The translations under genes and the position numbers were made by a program. The notes beneath the pieces are model-generated. The model was not told the DNA's origin and did not search any database. It worked only from the letters and a program-made list of their open reading frames with translations. Shown here in pieces: positions 43,101-50,223 of a stretch of 64,000 nt of DNA; position 1 is the first letter of the stretch; every line of letters starts with the position of its first letter. This DNA comes from an uncultured Porphyromonadaceae bacterium. Its GTDB lineage: Bacteria > Bacteroidota > Bacteroidia > Bacteroidales > Muribaculaceae. The stretch covers positions 1-64,000 of the forward strand of contig CABUPJ010000013.1 of the NCBI GenBank assembly GCA_902493335.1, read 5' to 3'.

Positions 43101-44074
43101 TGGAGACCGAAGTAGTCGGCGATGCCGTGGGCATAAGCCGCGCCTTCGAGATAAGAGACATCCCAGTTCATGGCGCGGTGGCGTGCGGGCTGATAGGTGT
43201 GGAAGTAGCCCTCGACGAGGAAGCCGTTGACACCGTGTTTGAGCACGCCGAGATAGCCGCGGTAGCCGCGGGCTACAGAGCTGCTGCCATAGAAGTTGAT
43301 GTCACCGCGGAGGTTTTTGTTGGTGGCGCTGTAGGCTGTCCAGCCCATGTGGGGGTTCTCAAAAGCATAGCCCCAGCATGCGTCGGCCATCTTGCGGTTT
43401 TCTGTCTGGAAAGCTACGCCGACGTTGGCGTCTTCTTTGTTGACATCGTCATAACCGCGGTAAAGGAAGAGGGGATAATTGGTCGTCGTTCCTTCGGTGG
43501 CGGCGTTAGAGTGAATCGAGATGAACATGTCGAAGTTGTTGGCGTCGACCTCGACGTCAATCTCGGTGAGGTTGCGATTATAGAGCTCGCAGCGCTCGAG
43601 AAGTTCCTGGAGGGGTTTGATCTTCTCGGCTTTCTGCTCCTCGGTGAGAGTGGCGTCATCCTGGATGGCCTTGATGCGTGTGTTGAGCTGATTGCTGGTA
43701 AGGTTTTCAGTCTCGTAGGGACCGACCTTGACGTGGCTCATGACGATGTTGTTGCTCATGTCGCGGGCTGCGCCGATCTGGTGGCGTTCGCCGGTCTGGT
43801 TGAGGGTCGGGTCGAATTTGAGGCCCATGGCGCGCAGTTTCTCGAGGACGCCGAAGCCTTTGCGGAGGTTGGTGTTGGTCTCGAAGAAGTTGAGGGTGTC
43901 AGTGCCAATGGCCGAGTATGCCTTGTGGCCGACGAGTGTGCAGGGACGGTCGTTGGCTGTCCAGCTGCCGTGGCCGGGGTTGATGTAGACGCGGAGTTCG
44001 TCGGCGGTCTTGGCTGTCATAGAGCCGGCGCCGATCATAAGCGCCATTGCTGATGCGTATATAATCTTTTTCAT
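40109..44074 (-). CDS. Large secreted N-acetylmuramoyl-L-alanine amidase-like protein
   Basis: The 1321-residue protein has a signal peptide (about 1-21). Residues about 25-330 match the amidase_3 fold, with zinc-site segments VYINPGHGSW, FETNTNLRKGF and MFISIHSNAATEG; a long charged helical insertion separates the last two. A carboxypeptidase-regulatory-like beta domain follows (about 365-425). The remainder (about 460-1270) looks like repeated beta-propeller blades. The end carries YYNLQGVRV and KATKVVVR, a sorting-type tail. It probably cuts peptide stems from peptidoglycan at the cell surface. Its gene is 9 bp downstream of the PD40 gene. Confidence 0.85.
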   Translation of the reverse strand: MKKIIYASAMALMIGAGSMTAKTADELRVYINPGHGSWTANDRPCTLVGHKAYSAIGTDTLNFFETNTNLRKGFGVLEKLRAMGLKFDPTLNQTGERHQIGAARDMSNNIVMSHVKVGPYETENLTSNQLNTRIKAIQDDATLTEEQKAEKIKPLQELLERCELYNRNLTEIDVEVDANNFDMFISIHSNAATEGTTTNYPLFLYRGYDDVNKEDANVGVAFQTENRKMADACWGYAFENPHMGWTAYSATNKNLRGDINFYGSSSVARGYRGYLGVLKHGVNGFLVEGYFHTYQPARHRAMNWDVSYLEGAAYAHGIADYFGLQKESTGDIYGIARDLHEKFSDQYYKANPLTKDIYKPINNLKVLLKKGNDVVAEYTTDNQYNGAFVFKNVEPGDYTLEFVSDEYKPGDPVAVTVKAATISYPTVDLESTAYEPPAVDYVNYPDEYNTGAVLARDEYNLKTDYVDQAIEELAGKTVRRMIARGNLLYILALDAENAPTLIVYNTDTKAVVANVSTEGMGDLASVQQLACSDIQLTADGILLACNKTKTYYSQAQMDEDGVKERGTFKVYKWANDENGLPTGAPEEWLTSQHTGNWYRSYAGDTFAYSGTSEDGKAVFSCETTGSSRNVRTMLMPVVSGNKAGESFHQPLNTSDGKYSSPEAGYFGALILGDDYRFVTSPLSDDNYIVVGSGENAPALEYAFGHVNKDPELAKLPEGVMGNVIPRANFFKYAGHSFMVAPVVEEGKSTGIQLADITAGLDKATTIATVNSALEAADIANISAAGVTMVKRDALENVTAGWFDLYLLRADGLLTKYTIKEVEQAKARAEFAYELNAEADATDADQYKVTFKATGDAPEANLVLTHTVYDNVVVTIPMGPVVKGENSFDFNARDLEIGGEYNWAVEIVGKTVAEAGLYFSANNGLTVRGGVVTINDTESPAFGYTVIAHGKGMGFDVYTPAGDLVGTYHKGYSGFNSGNQSSPFRGAEREGLAVFADWSDSGAGYWVIDPLNPTAEPYNLLAAPGATRVSTGLWTTAEGVVTAGGTSCVAFQGTGDDTVMYGFEEDRPDASNVVVAWPIGSAQYLTVAPKMIFSGATPQSDIPTNQGGVNTKSRLANTNVDIIPVENGFFATQVRGAGNNNASTPSFIYVSNEGKELFNSGDEGEYGLTETLNSSVSGFAINRARDIVAVGQNSCITVYNVAWDEEGVPSFTKLYDIPTATIGWSQMKFDYAGNLHVYERETNGYHIYSLVSESPRVAVPAKKEMTIKSSNDGVDSIVTDAADSDAEVIYYNLQGVRVAADNMVPGVYVKVQGDKATKVVVR

Positions 44075-44083
44075 ATCGAGCGC

Positions 44084-44989
44084 TTATTTAGAGAGTTTGA
44101 CCATATAGAGCTCACCTTCGGGAGTCGAAAAGACAAGAGTCTTGCCGTCGGCCGACACAGAGGGGTTGATGGCGATCACGTCGCTGCCGGTGAGGGTCTG
44201 GCGTGTGCCTTTGAGGTCTGTGGCGATGAGTTCTGAAGAAGTGATGAATGTGCCGTCGTCGATGTCGTGCATACCGACGAGGGTGTTGTTGTCGATCCAC
44301 TTTGTTGCGCGGAGCACACCGAGTTTCACGGGGTTAGAACCGTCGAGGTTGCAGACGAAGCAGCCTGCGCCGGCCAGCCAGTAGACAATCTTTGTGCCGT
44401 CGGGCGAGAGGGCGGGCCAGAGATAGCTGCCGCGGCCCTGGGGGTCGATTGTAGTGGTCTTGCCGTTGACCGTGACGTCGAGGTGACCGTAGTTGATAGA
44501 AACGACAGGAGCGGCTGTGGCCTTGGCGCCGTTGAGGCCCTTGGTCTTGACACGGCCTTTCTCGACTGCTGTCACAGAACCTTCGGCCACACTGAAGCCT
44601 GCGTTGAGATTACGCGAAGGCTTGACGATCTCTGTGGTCTTGCCGCTGATGCGGTCGACGCTTCTGAGACCCGTCATTGTCATGTGGTTTTTGTTGACGG
44701 TCTTCTGACGGAAGACTACCGTGCGGCCGTCAGCGCTGATTTTAACGTCGTGACCGCTGCCGTTATCGGTCAGAAGCTTGCTTGAACCGGTAGCGAGGTC
44801 AATGCTCTTGAGCGAACGGTTGTCAAGATCAGAGACTACGACAAAACTACCGTCGGGGCTGATTGTGGGGATATTGACATACACGCCCTGGGGAAGGTTG
44901 ATCTTGTTGATTGACTCAACTTTGACCAACTGGGCCGATGCCGCCATACCTACACACAATGCCAAAGCAGAAAAAATAAATTTTCTCAT
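44084..44989 (-). CDS. Secreted beta-propeller (PD40/TolB-like) protein
   Basis: The 301-residue protein has a signal peptide (about 1-19, ending SAQ) and TolB/PD40-type blades: IPTISPDGSFVVVSD, VKISADGRTVVFRQK, WPALSPDGTKIVYWL, and INPSVSADGKTLVFS. Such propellers usually bind peptides or proteins. Because it is coupled to the amidase gene and both carry propeller-like parts, it may assist or anchor the amidase; this is inference. Confidence 0.85.
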   Translation of the reverse strand: MRKFIFSALALCVGMAASAQLVKVESINKINLPQGVYVNIPTISPDGSFVVVSDLDNRSLKSIDLATGSSKLLTDNGSGHDVKISADGRTVVFRQKTVNKNHMTMTGLRSVDRISGKTTEIVKPSRNLNAGFSVAEGSVTAVEKGRVKTKGLNGAKATAAPVVSINYGHLDVTVNGKTTTIDPQGRGSYLWPALSPDGTKIVYWLAGAGCFVCNLDGSNPVKLGVLRATKWIDNNTLVGMHDIDDGTFITSSELIATDLKGTRQTLTGSDVIAINPSVSADGKTLVFSTPEGELYMVKLSK

Positions 44990-45240
44990 AAATGTGGTAA
45001 GATTTTGGGGTAATTAAATTGATAAAATTTAGGTTATTAACTGGTTTCAGACTTAAAGCGGTGCTTGTTTCGCCGGCCGACAGGCCTACGCGCACTTATA
45101 TTTCAAGCGAATTTAGGGATAATTTTTTAATTGCAAACTAATTTTTAAGTATTTTAACCAATGCAAATTATTATACTGTTATGTCTTAACCTTTTTATCG
45201 CTTTTTTGTTATAGTCTTGCATCGTTAGACAAAAAACGAT

Positions 45241-45248
45241 TATCTTTG
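45241..45248 (+). promoter_or_regulatory. Promoter (-33 TTG, -7 TATCTTTG) for the FKBP cluster
   Basis: A full TAnnTTTG match 40 bp before the ATG at 45288, with TTG at 45217-45219 spaced 21 bp upstream. The 298-bp divergent region (44990-45287) otherwise shows only AT-rich sequence. Confidence 0.6.
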
Positions 45249-45287
45249 CCCGTCAATCAGACTTACTAACATCAAACTACATAAAAC

Positions 45288-45914
45288 ATGGCAACATCAT
45301 TCGACAAACTCAGCTACGCGCTCGGCCTCAGCATGGGCAACAACTTCAAGGCCTCGGGCATCGAGAGCGTCAACATCCAGGACTTCGCCGACGGCGTGGC
45401 AGCGGTCTACTATGGCTCACAGCCCAAAATGAGCTACGACGAGGCCAAAGCCGAGATACAGCGATTCTTCACCGAACTCGAAGCCAAGCAGAAAGCGGCT
45501 TCAGAGGCAATGGCGGCCGTCAATGCCAAAGCCGGCGAAGACTTCCTCGCCGAGAACGGCAAACGCGTCGAGGTCAAGACGACAGCCTCGGGTCTGCAGT
45601 ATGAAGTCATCAAAGAAGGCGACGGTCCCCAGCCGACGGCAGCCGACCAGGTTGTGGTACACTATACAGGCAAACTCATCGACGGCACAGTCTTCGATTC
45701 AAGCGAAGAACGCGGCACACCCGCAACATTCGGCGTGTCACAGGTTATACCCGGCTGGGTGGAGGCCCTTCAGCTGATGAAAGCCGGCTCGACATGGCGT
45801 CTGTTCATCCCCTCGGCTCTTGCATACGGCCCGCAGGGCGCCGGCGGCATCATCGGCCCGAACCAGACACTTGTCTTTGACGTGACACTTATCGAAGTCG
45901 TCGGTAAGAAATGA
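45288..45914 (+). CDS. FKBP-type peptidyl-prolyl isomerase (FklB/FkpA-like), first of three
   Basis: The 208-residue protein has an N-terminal FKBP_N helical dimerisation region (about 5-90) and a C-terminal FKBP domain. The active-site residues are intact: VVHYTGKLIDGTVFDSS, then VIPGWVEALQLMKAGS and IPSALAYG. It speeds proline cis-trans isomerisation during folding. There is no clear signal peptide, so it may be cytoplasmic. Its stop overlaps the start of the second FKBP gene by four bases. Confidence 0.93.
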   Translation: MATSFDKLSYALGLSMGNNFKASGIESVNIQDFADGVAAVYYGSQPKMSYDEAKAEIQRFFTELEAKQKAASEAMAAVNAKAGEDFLAENGKRVEVKTTASGLQYEVIKEGDGPQPTAADQVVVHYTGKLIDGTVFDSSEERGTPATFGVSQVIPGWVEALQLMKAGSTWRLFIPSALAYGPQGAGGIIGPNQTLVFDVTLIEVVGKK

Positions 45915-46630
45915 GACGCTTCGTCATAATCCTCGCTGCCGTCGCCTGCTTCGGCCGGCTGACGGTCAAGGCGGCTCCGGCAGCCACTGACTCGGTGGCG
46001 CCACTCAACGACGGAAGCCGACTGACAGAAGCCGTCGCCACGATTCTCGGCGGCGCCCTCACCGGCTCGGTCGACAACATCGAACGCCTCGGCGTCAAGG
46101 TCGACCGCAAGCAGCTCATCAGCTACCTCGACAGCGTCATCAACGGCGGCAAGACCGGTTTCACCGATCGCGAGGCCGACGCCTATATCGACGAATATAT
46201 CACGCAGCAGCGCGAAAATTACTACAAAACGACATTCTCGGCCGAGGCACAGAAAGCCTACTGCGACTCTATAGCCGCCATCGAAGGCGTCGTCACGACT
46301 CCGACAGGTCTCGTTTTCCAGACCGTAGTCGAAGGCGAGGGGGTCAACCCGGCCGACAACGACCGTGTATCGATAACATACACCGGCAGCCTCTCTGACG
46401 GCACGGTCTTCGACGAGACCGACGGACCGGTCGTCTTCGACGTCGCCCGACTCGTGCCCGGCTTCACCGAAGCGCTCCACATGATGAAACCCGGAGGCAC
46501 CTACCGCTTCGTCGTGCCCGCTTCGCTCGGTTACGGCGCCGATGGCGTCCCCGGAGCCATCCCGCCTAACGCCGCTCTCGATTTCACATTAAAACTGCTC
46601 GAGGTCATACCGACTCCGACCAACCAATAA
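45911..46630 (+). CDS. Secreted FKBP-type peptidyl-prolyl isomerase, second of three
   Basis: The 239-residue protein has a signal peptide (about 1-22). The FKBP_N part spans about 30-125, and the catalytic domain has ITYTGSLSDGTVFDETDG and LVPGFTEALHMMKPGG followed by VPASLGYG. It keeps the catalytic Asp/Phe pattern, so it should be active in the periplasm. Translational coupling to the first gene and a 29-bp gap to the third place all three in one operon. Confidence 0.92.
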   Translation: MRRFVIILAAVACFGRLTVKAAPAATDSVAPLNDGSRLTEAVATILGGALTGSVDNIERLGVKVDRKQLISYLDSVINGGKTGFTDREADAYIDEYITQQRENYYKTTFSAEAQKAYCDSIAAIEGVVTTPTGLVFQTVVEGEGVNPADNDRVSITYTGSLSDGTVFDETDGPVVFDVARLVPGFTEALHMMKPGGTYRFVVPASLGYGADGVPGAIPPNAALDFTLKLLEVIPTPTNQ

Positions 46631-46659
46631 GGCAAACAACGACAAAACATAATATTAAA

Positions 46660-47562
46660 ATGAAAAAATCAACGCTATCACTTTGTGCCGCAGGCCTCAT
46701 GACCCTCGGCCTCGTCTCTTGCGGCGGTCACGGCGATGCCGCAGCCGTCGACAACGACACCGTCATCTCGAAAGCTCTCGCCGACTCGATATCTGTCACA
46801 CAAGGCAAATATATCGGCGGATATGTCCTCAACGACTATATGAATTTTGCCGCCAACAGCAGCCAGGCATTCTCAAAGGAAGACATCGTCAAAGGCGTGC
46901 AGCTCGTCTTCAGCGGCGACAAGAGCCAGGCCACAATCATGGGCATGCAGCTCGGCATGCAGATGCTTCAGGAAGTAAAACAGCTTCAGGCTCAGGGCAT
47001 CGACATCGACCGCGACCTGCTCATCTCAAACTTCAAGCGCGCGTTCTTGCAGGACACCGTCAATCAGCTCGCCAACACGACGACCTACAATGAGTTCCAG
47101 GTCCTCACCGCCCGCGCCGAAGAAATCATCACCGCCCGCGAAAACGCTCGTCGCGCCGCAACACCCGAGGCTATCCAGAACGCTCAGGTCGGCCGTGCCT
47201 TCATCGACAAAGCCAAAGCCGACGACCCCGAAGTAAAGGCAACCCCATCAGGTCTCGTCTACAAAATCATCGCCCGGGGCGACACGACCAAAATCACACC
47301 TGCAACCTCTGTCGACCTCAAATACACCGAAAAGAAAGTCGACGGCACGACGACCTACACCACCGGCGACACCCCGCGCACGATCATGCCCTCGCGCCTT
47401 AATCCCGGTCTTGGCGAAGGCGTCATGATGCTTGGCGTAGGCGGCAAAGCCACAGTCTACGTACCCGCAGAGCTCGCTTACGGTCTCGACGGCATGCCTC
47501 AGCGCGGCATCGGCCCCAACGAGGTCATCGTCTATCAGATTGAAGTCGCCGGCGTCAAATAA
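46660..47562 (+). CDS. FKBP-like lipoprotein with degenerate active site, third of three
   Basis: The 300-residue protein has a lipoprotein signal (lipobox LGLVSC, Cys about 21) and the FKBP_N region, then an FKBP-fold domain from about 195. Where the first two proteins have TVFDSS or TVFDET, this one has TTTYTTGD, and the VxPG segment reads RLNPGLGEGVMMLG. The active-site phenylalanine and aspartate are lost, so it is probably a chaperone-like or binding protein rather than an isomerase. It is followed by a strong terminator. Confidence 0.88.
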   Translation: MKKSTLSLCAAGLMTLGLVSCGGHGDAAAVDNDTVISKALADSISVTQGKYIGGYVLNDYMNFAANSSQAFSKEDIVKGVQLVFSGDKSQATIMGMQLGMQMLQEVKQLQAQGIDIDRDLLISNFKRAFLQDTVNQLANTTTYNEFQVLTARAEEIITARENARRAATPEAIQNAQVGRAFIDKAKADDPEVKATPSGLVYKIIARGDTTKITPATSVDLKYTEKKVDGTTTYTTGDTPRTIMPSRLNPGLGEGVMMLGVGGKATVYVPAELAYGLDGMPQRGIGPNEVIVYQIEVAGVK

Positions 47563-47593
47563 CCGCCCGCACCTAAGCATAAAATATTTCTGA

Positions 47594-47631
47594 CGACCCT
47601 GCCCGCCCCTCGGCCCGCAGGGTCGTTTTTT
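47594..47631 (+). terminator. Intrinsic terminator after the FKBP cluster
   Basis: CGACCCTGC (47594-47602) pairs with GCAGGGTCG (47617-47625), followed by six T residues. Confidence 0.85.
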
Positions 47632-47663
47632 CATGAAGCACCCGCCCGGTGCCTCGCAGGCGA

Positions 47664-47689
47664 TATGGAGCGTGGGCTTCAGCCCTCGC
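47664..47689. repeat. TATGGAGC/TTCA hairpin repeat, second copy
   Basis: TATGGAGC (47664-47671) is followed by GCG-T-GGGC TTCA GCCC-T-CGC (47670-47689), an interrupted stem with a TTCA loop. The same layout is at 166-191 and 53846-53870. A direct repeat TTAGACCAAT lies nearby (47722-47731 and 47740-47749). Confidence 0.55.
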
Positions 47690-47821
47690 AGCTAACGAAC
47701 TAGTATACAAGAATAATCCACTTAGACCAATTAGCCTAATTAGACCAATGTCGACAAGCGAAAAAACCGCATCGCGCAAAATATTTCGCGCAAACCCCTT
47801 GCAATCCGCTCGTTTTTGATG

Positions 47822-47829
47822 TATCTTTG
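47822..47829 (+). promoter_or_regulatory. Promoter (-33 TTG, -7 TATCTTTG) before the Rhs-like fragment
   Basis: A full TAnnTTTG match with TTG at 47799-47801, spaced 20 bp, and an ATG 30 bp downstream. The orphan fragment therefore retains a complete promoter. Confidence 0.6.
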
Positions 47830-47859
47830 CCAATAAGACCTTAAAACACATCGCTAACC

Positions 47860-47997
47860 ATGAAACGCCTGTCAACCGCCTTTTATAAAACTTTCAAGCC
47901 TATAGACGGCGGCAAGGAATGGCTCGGCGCCGACGGCCGCGACGAATACGACTTCGGACCCCGCGCCCTCAGCGCAACCGGACGCCTATCAGTTTGA
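47860..47997 (+). pseudogene. Orphan Rhs-type core fragment
   Basis: This 45-residue open frame ends GGKEWLGADGRDEYDFGPRA, then LSATGRLSV and stop. The tail aligns well, from memory, with the last conserved motif of Bacteroidales Rhs/YD-repeat effectors, whose pattern is GKE...G..YD[YF]GAR.YD...GR. It starts with its own ATG and promoter, but the upstream Rhs body and downstream toxin tip are missing. It is either a fusion remnant or a small gene derived from one. AT-rich small genes follow at once. Confidence 0.55.
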
Positions 47998-48007
47998 AAC
48001 AGGACTA

Positions 48008-48241
48008 ATGAGTTTGAATGGATCATTATTATATGACCAAGGTGACGAAATGGAAGCATATTATAGAGGCGAATTTTACGGCGACCCCAAATGGGATGAA
48101 GTTAAATGCGGCCACACCCATTTGAGTACCAATAGATTAACGATAAAAAAAGATGAAGCCTTTATGGACATTATTAACGAGTATTCTTCGCCCAAATACT
48201 CCGTATTCAAATATAAGAATAAAATATATTGTCCACAATAA
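48008..48241 (+). CDS. Small hypothetical protein, AT-rich
   Basis: The 77-residue product (beginning MSLNGSLLYDQGDEMEAYY, ending NKIYCPQ) has no signal peptide and no family I recognise. It starts 10 bp after the Rhs-like fragment ends and is far more AT-rich than that fragment. The position right after an Rhs terminus is where toxin tips or immunity proteins are found, so it may be the remains of one. Confidence 0.45.
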   Translation: MSLNGSLLYDQGDEMEAYYRGEFYGDPKWDEVKCGHTHLSTNRLTIKKDEAFMDIINEYSSPKYSVFKYKNKIYCPQ

Positions 48242-48255
48242 GTAAAATAAGTAAA

Positions 48256-48846
48256 ATGAATAAGGAAATTTTAATGTTGATTTTTGTGTCGGTATTCTCA
48301 CTGTTAACTAACGGACAAGTCTCTAATGTTACCAAATCCAAGGTAGAACCACCTCATTATTCAGGTGTCGAGATGTACGGCAAATGGAACGGTAATATAT
48401 CTGTATGGATACCTGTATACCGATTGATAACATTGTATCCAGGCGGAGGAGGAAAACATGTGTATAGTTATAATAACCAAGGACTTTATCTCGAATGTGG
48501 AACCTATAAGAATAATAGCACTTTTGACACATTGTATGTCACCCCTAAGAATATCTTGAATTATGTAGTATCTGATAACCCGCAGACATATATTTTGAAA
48601 CACGACTTGGGCTTATATAATGAAATTTATTGCCGTAAATTTGTCAGAAGCAAAGATTCTTCATATTTGATCGAATTAGTCCCGGATATAGACAAGTCTT
48701 TGGATAGAATCGACGAAATCACTGAGCTTATGACACAAAGTGGTGATACAACGGGGCTTGCGAAAGCAATAGAAGAGATTCATAAAAATCCTTTAACGAG
48801 AAGTGACACACTTTGGCGGATACAAGTTGAAAAGACAATAAAATAA
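48256..48846 (+). CDS. Small secreted protein, AT-rich
   Basis: The 196-residue protein has a signal peptide (about 1-20, ending NGQ). The start was set at ATG 48256; a TTG 27 bp earlier overlaps the previous gene. The segment LECGTYKNNSTFDTLYVTPKNIL resembles VESGIYSQNGDTLFFNPKTIL in the protein encoded at 49021, so the two are likely paralogues with a gene fragment between them. No known domain; an immunity or surface role is speculative. Confidence 0.7.
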   Translation: MNKEILMLIFVSVFSLLTNGQVSNVTKSKVEPPHYSGVEMYGKWNGNISVWIPVYRLITLYPGGGGKHVYSYNNQGLYLECGTYKNNSTFDTLYVTPKNILNYVVSDNPQTYILKHDLGLYNEIYCRKFVRSKDSSYLIELVPDIDKSLDRIDEITELMTQSGDTTGLAKAIEEIHKNPLTRSDTLWRIQVEKTIK

Positions 48847-48852
48847 AATATT

Positions 48853-49008
48853 ATGCACAAACGTCACACAATATTATTATTCGCCCTTGCGGCGGTTTTG
48901 GCTGTCGGAGCGCAGGAGTGGCGGCTTGAGCGAGGCGTCGTGCCGGTCAAGGTCGATGCCGCAGTCTGGGATATGTCGGGCGGTGATGGCCGCGACGAAT
49001 ACGACTAA
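48853..49008 (+). pseudogene. Chimeric fragment: secreted-protein 5' end joined to Rhs-like sequence
   Basis: This 51-residue frame has a signal peptide and then EWRLERGVVPVKVDAAVWDM. It is nearly identical at DNA level to the gene at 49581: over 48910-48986 versus 49641-49717, 77 bases, I count five differences. After DMSGGD it changes to GRDEYD and stops. The 18 bases coding GRDEYD (48988-49005) are identical to 47935-47952 in the Rhs-like fragment. It therefore looks like a recombination junction between the two. Confidence 0.65.
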
Positions 49009-49020
49009 ATAATACGAATT

Positions 49021-49572
49021 ATGAAATACTTAAACCTAATATTGTTTTGTATATTCTGTCCACTTTCATGGGGGCAATTTAATAATACATACAAAGAAAT
49101 TTTGAATTATTCCTGTAAAGAATATAGACCACTTTATAATGGAATAATCAACGAACATTATGCATACCTCACATTATTTCCACAATCTAATATTTATACT
49201 TATAGTCATCGACTGGGGATTGTGGAATCAGGAATATATTCTCAAAATGGCGACACATTGTTTTTTAACCCAAAGACAATTTTAGATTGTGCAAAAAACG
49301 AACCGGGCAGACCAAAGGCATATTCTGCTGACGCAGAGAACAACTATGACTCTTCATTCGACGAACTGATAGCAGGCGAATTTTTTCTTGAGAAAAAAAT
49401 GATTGTCTGCAATATAGATACTCTAGTTGAAATATATACGAACGATTATTCTGTAGACACAAGTATAAATAATGAGATTTTTCCCGCTGAAGCCAAAAGC
49501 AAAGAGGAAGGGATTGAAATGCTCAATAAAAGCAGGCGGTCATTCTCTCGAACTTTTACCCGTATTAAATAA
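49021..49572 (+). CDS. Small secreted protein, AT-rich, paralogue of the 48256 product
   Basis: The 183-residue protein has a signal peptide (about 1-19, ending SWGQ). It shares the GIYxxxGDTLFFxPKTIL pattern with the protein encoded at 48256 and, more weakly, with the lipoproteins at 19871-21143. Its AT-rich sequence contrasts with the GC-rich fragments on both sides. Function unknown. Confidence 0.7.
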   Translation: MKYLNLILFCIFCPLSWGQFNNTYKEILNYSCKEYRPLYNGIINEHYAYLTLFPQSNIYTYSHRLGIVESGIYSQNGDTLFFNPKTILDCAKNEPGRPKAYSADAENNYDSSFDELIAGEFFLEKKMIVCNIDTLVEIYTNDYSVDTSINNEIFPAEAKSKEEGIEMLNKSRRSFSRTFTRIK

Positions 49573-49580
49573 TGTTGCAT

Positions 49581-49996
49581 ATGACTAAAGCTATAACAAT
49601 AACGATGTTGGCCTTGGTGACGGCGGTTTTGACTGCCGGGGCGCAGGAGTGGCGGCTTGAGCGCGGCGTCGTGCCGGTCAAGGTCGACGCCGCGCTCTGG
49701 GATATGTCGGGCGGCGACGAACTGCCGCGACATGAAGCGCTGACATATAAGTTTTACGGCGACACGCTCGTGAGGGAGACGGCCGAGGGCCGGCGCCGAT
49801 GGTTTGAACGCCGCGGCGACTCGACGCTGTTTATCCTCGAGGAATCACGTCTGGCGACAATAAGGCCGACGGTCGCACCGGCGACGGCAGCGGCGTCACC
49901 GTAATCACGACCGGCGCGTTGCCTCACGGGCAGTATGTCGTCACTCTCGCAACCGACCTCCCCGCCTCAGCCAAACATCTTGTAAAGGTTATGTAA
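49581..49996 (+). pseudogene. Secreted protein gene with frameshift, sorting-like tail out of frame
   Basis: From ATG 49581 the frame codes a signal peptide, then EWRLERGVVPVKVDAALWDM and a beta-rich part up to ILEESRL. It then ends in an out-of-frame Ala/Pro tail at 49904. In the alternative frame, from about 49850 to a TAA at 49996, the sequence reads GDGSGVTVITTGALPHGQYV, then VTLATDLPASAKHLVKVM, like the C-terminal sorting tails of surface proteins. A frameshift or small internal deletion near 49850 therefore broke the gene. A truncated 5' copy is at 48853. Confidence 0.65.
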
Positions 49997-50178
49997 AGGC
50001 ATCATTCAGGTTAGCGAGGGTAAGGTCTGCGCCACACTGTGCGCGCAGATACGTCAGGCGACTCGGCGCTTTTGTTAATTTGCATATATAGACCGACATT
50101 TTTCTCAGAATCGCACATTTTGCGTTTTATAGACGGGCACTTTTGCAGGTTTTGTTTGTTTTGCAATTTATAAATGAG

Positions 50179-50186
50179 TAGATTTG
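50179..50186 (+). promoter_or_regulatory. Promoter (-33 TTTG, -7 TAGATTTG) for the EEP gene
   Basis: A full TAnnTTTG match 37 bp before the ATG at 50224, with TTTG at 50155-50158 spaced 20 bp upstream. The gap 49997-50178 shows no other recognisable feature. Confidence 0.6.
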
Positions 50187-50223
50187 CAAAAATTTCAAAA
50201 ATTCCTTATACTCGAAAATATCA

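Noticed and set aside
47722..47749. TTAGACCAAT direct repeat as an attachment site
   Set aside because: Two 10-bp copies 18 bp apart with no integrase or element boundary nearby are insufficient evidence.
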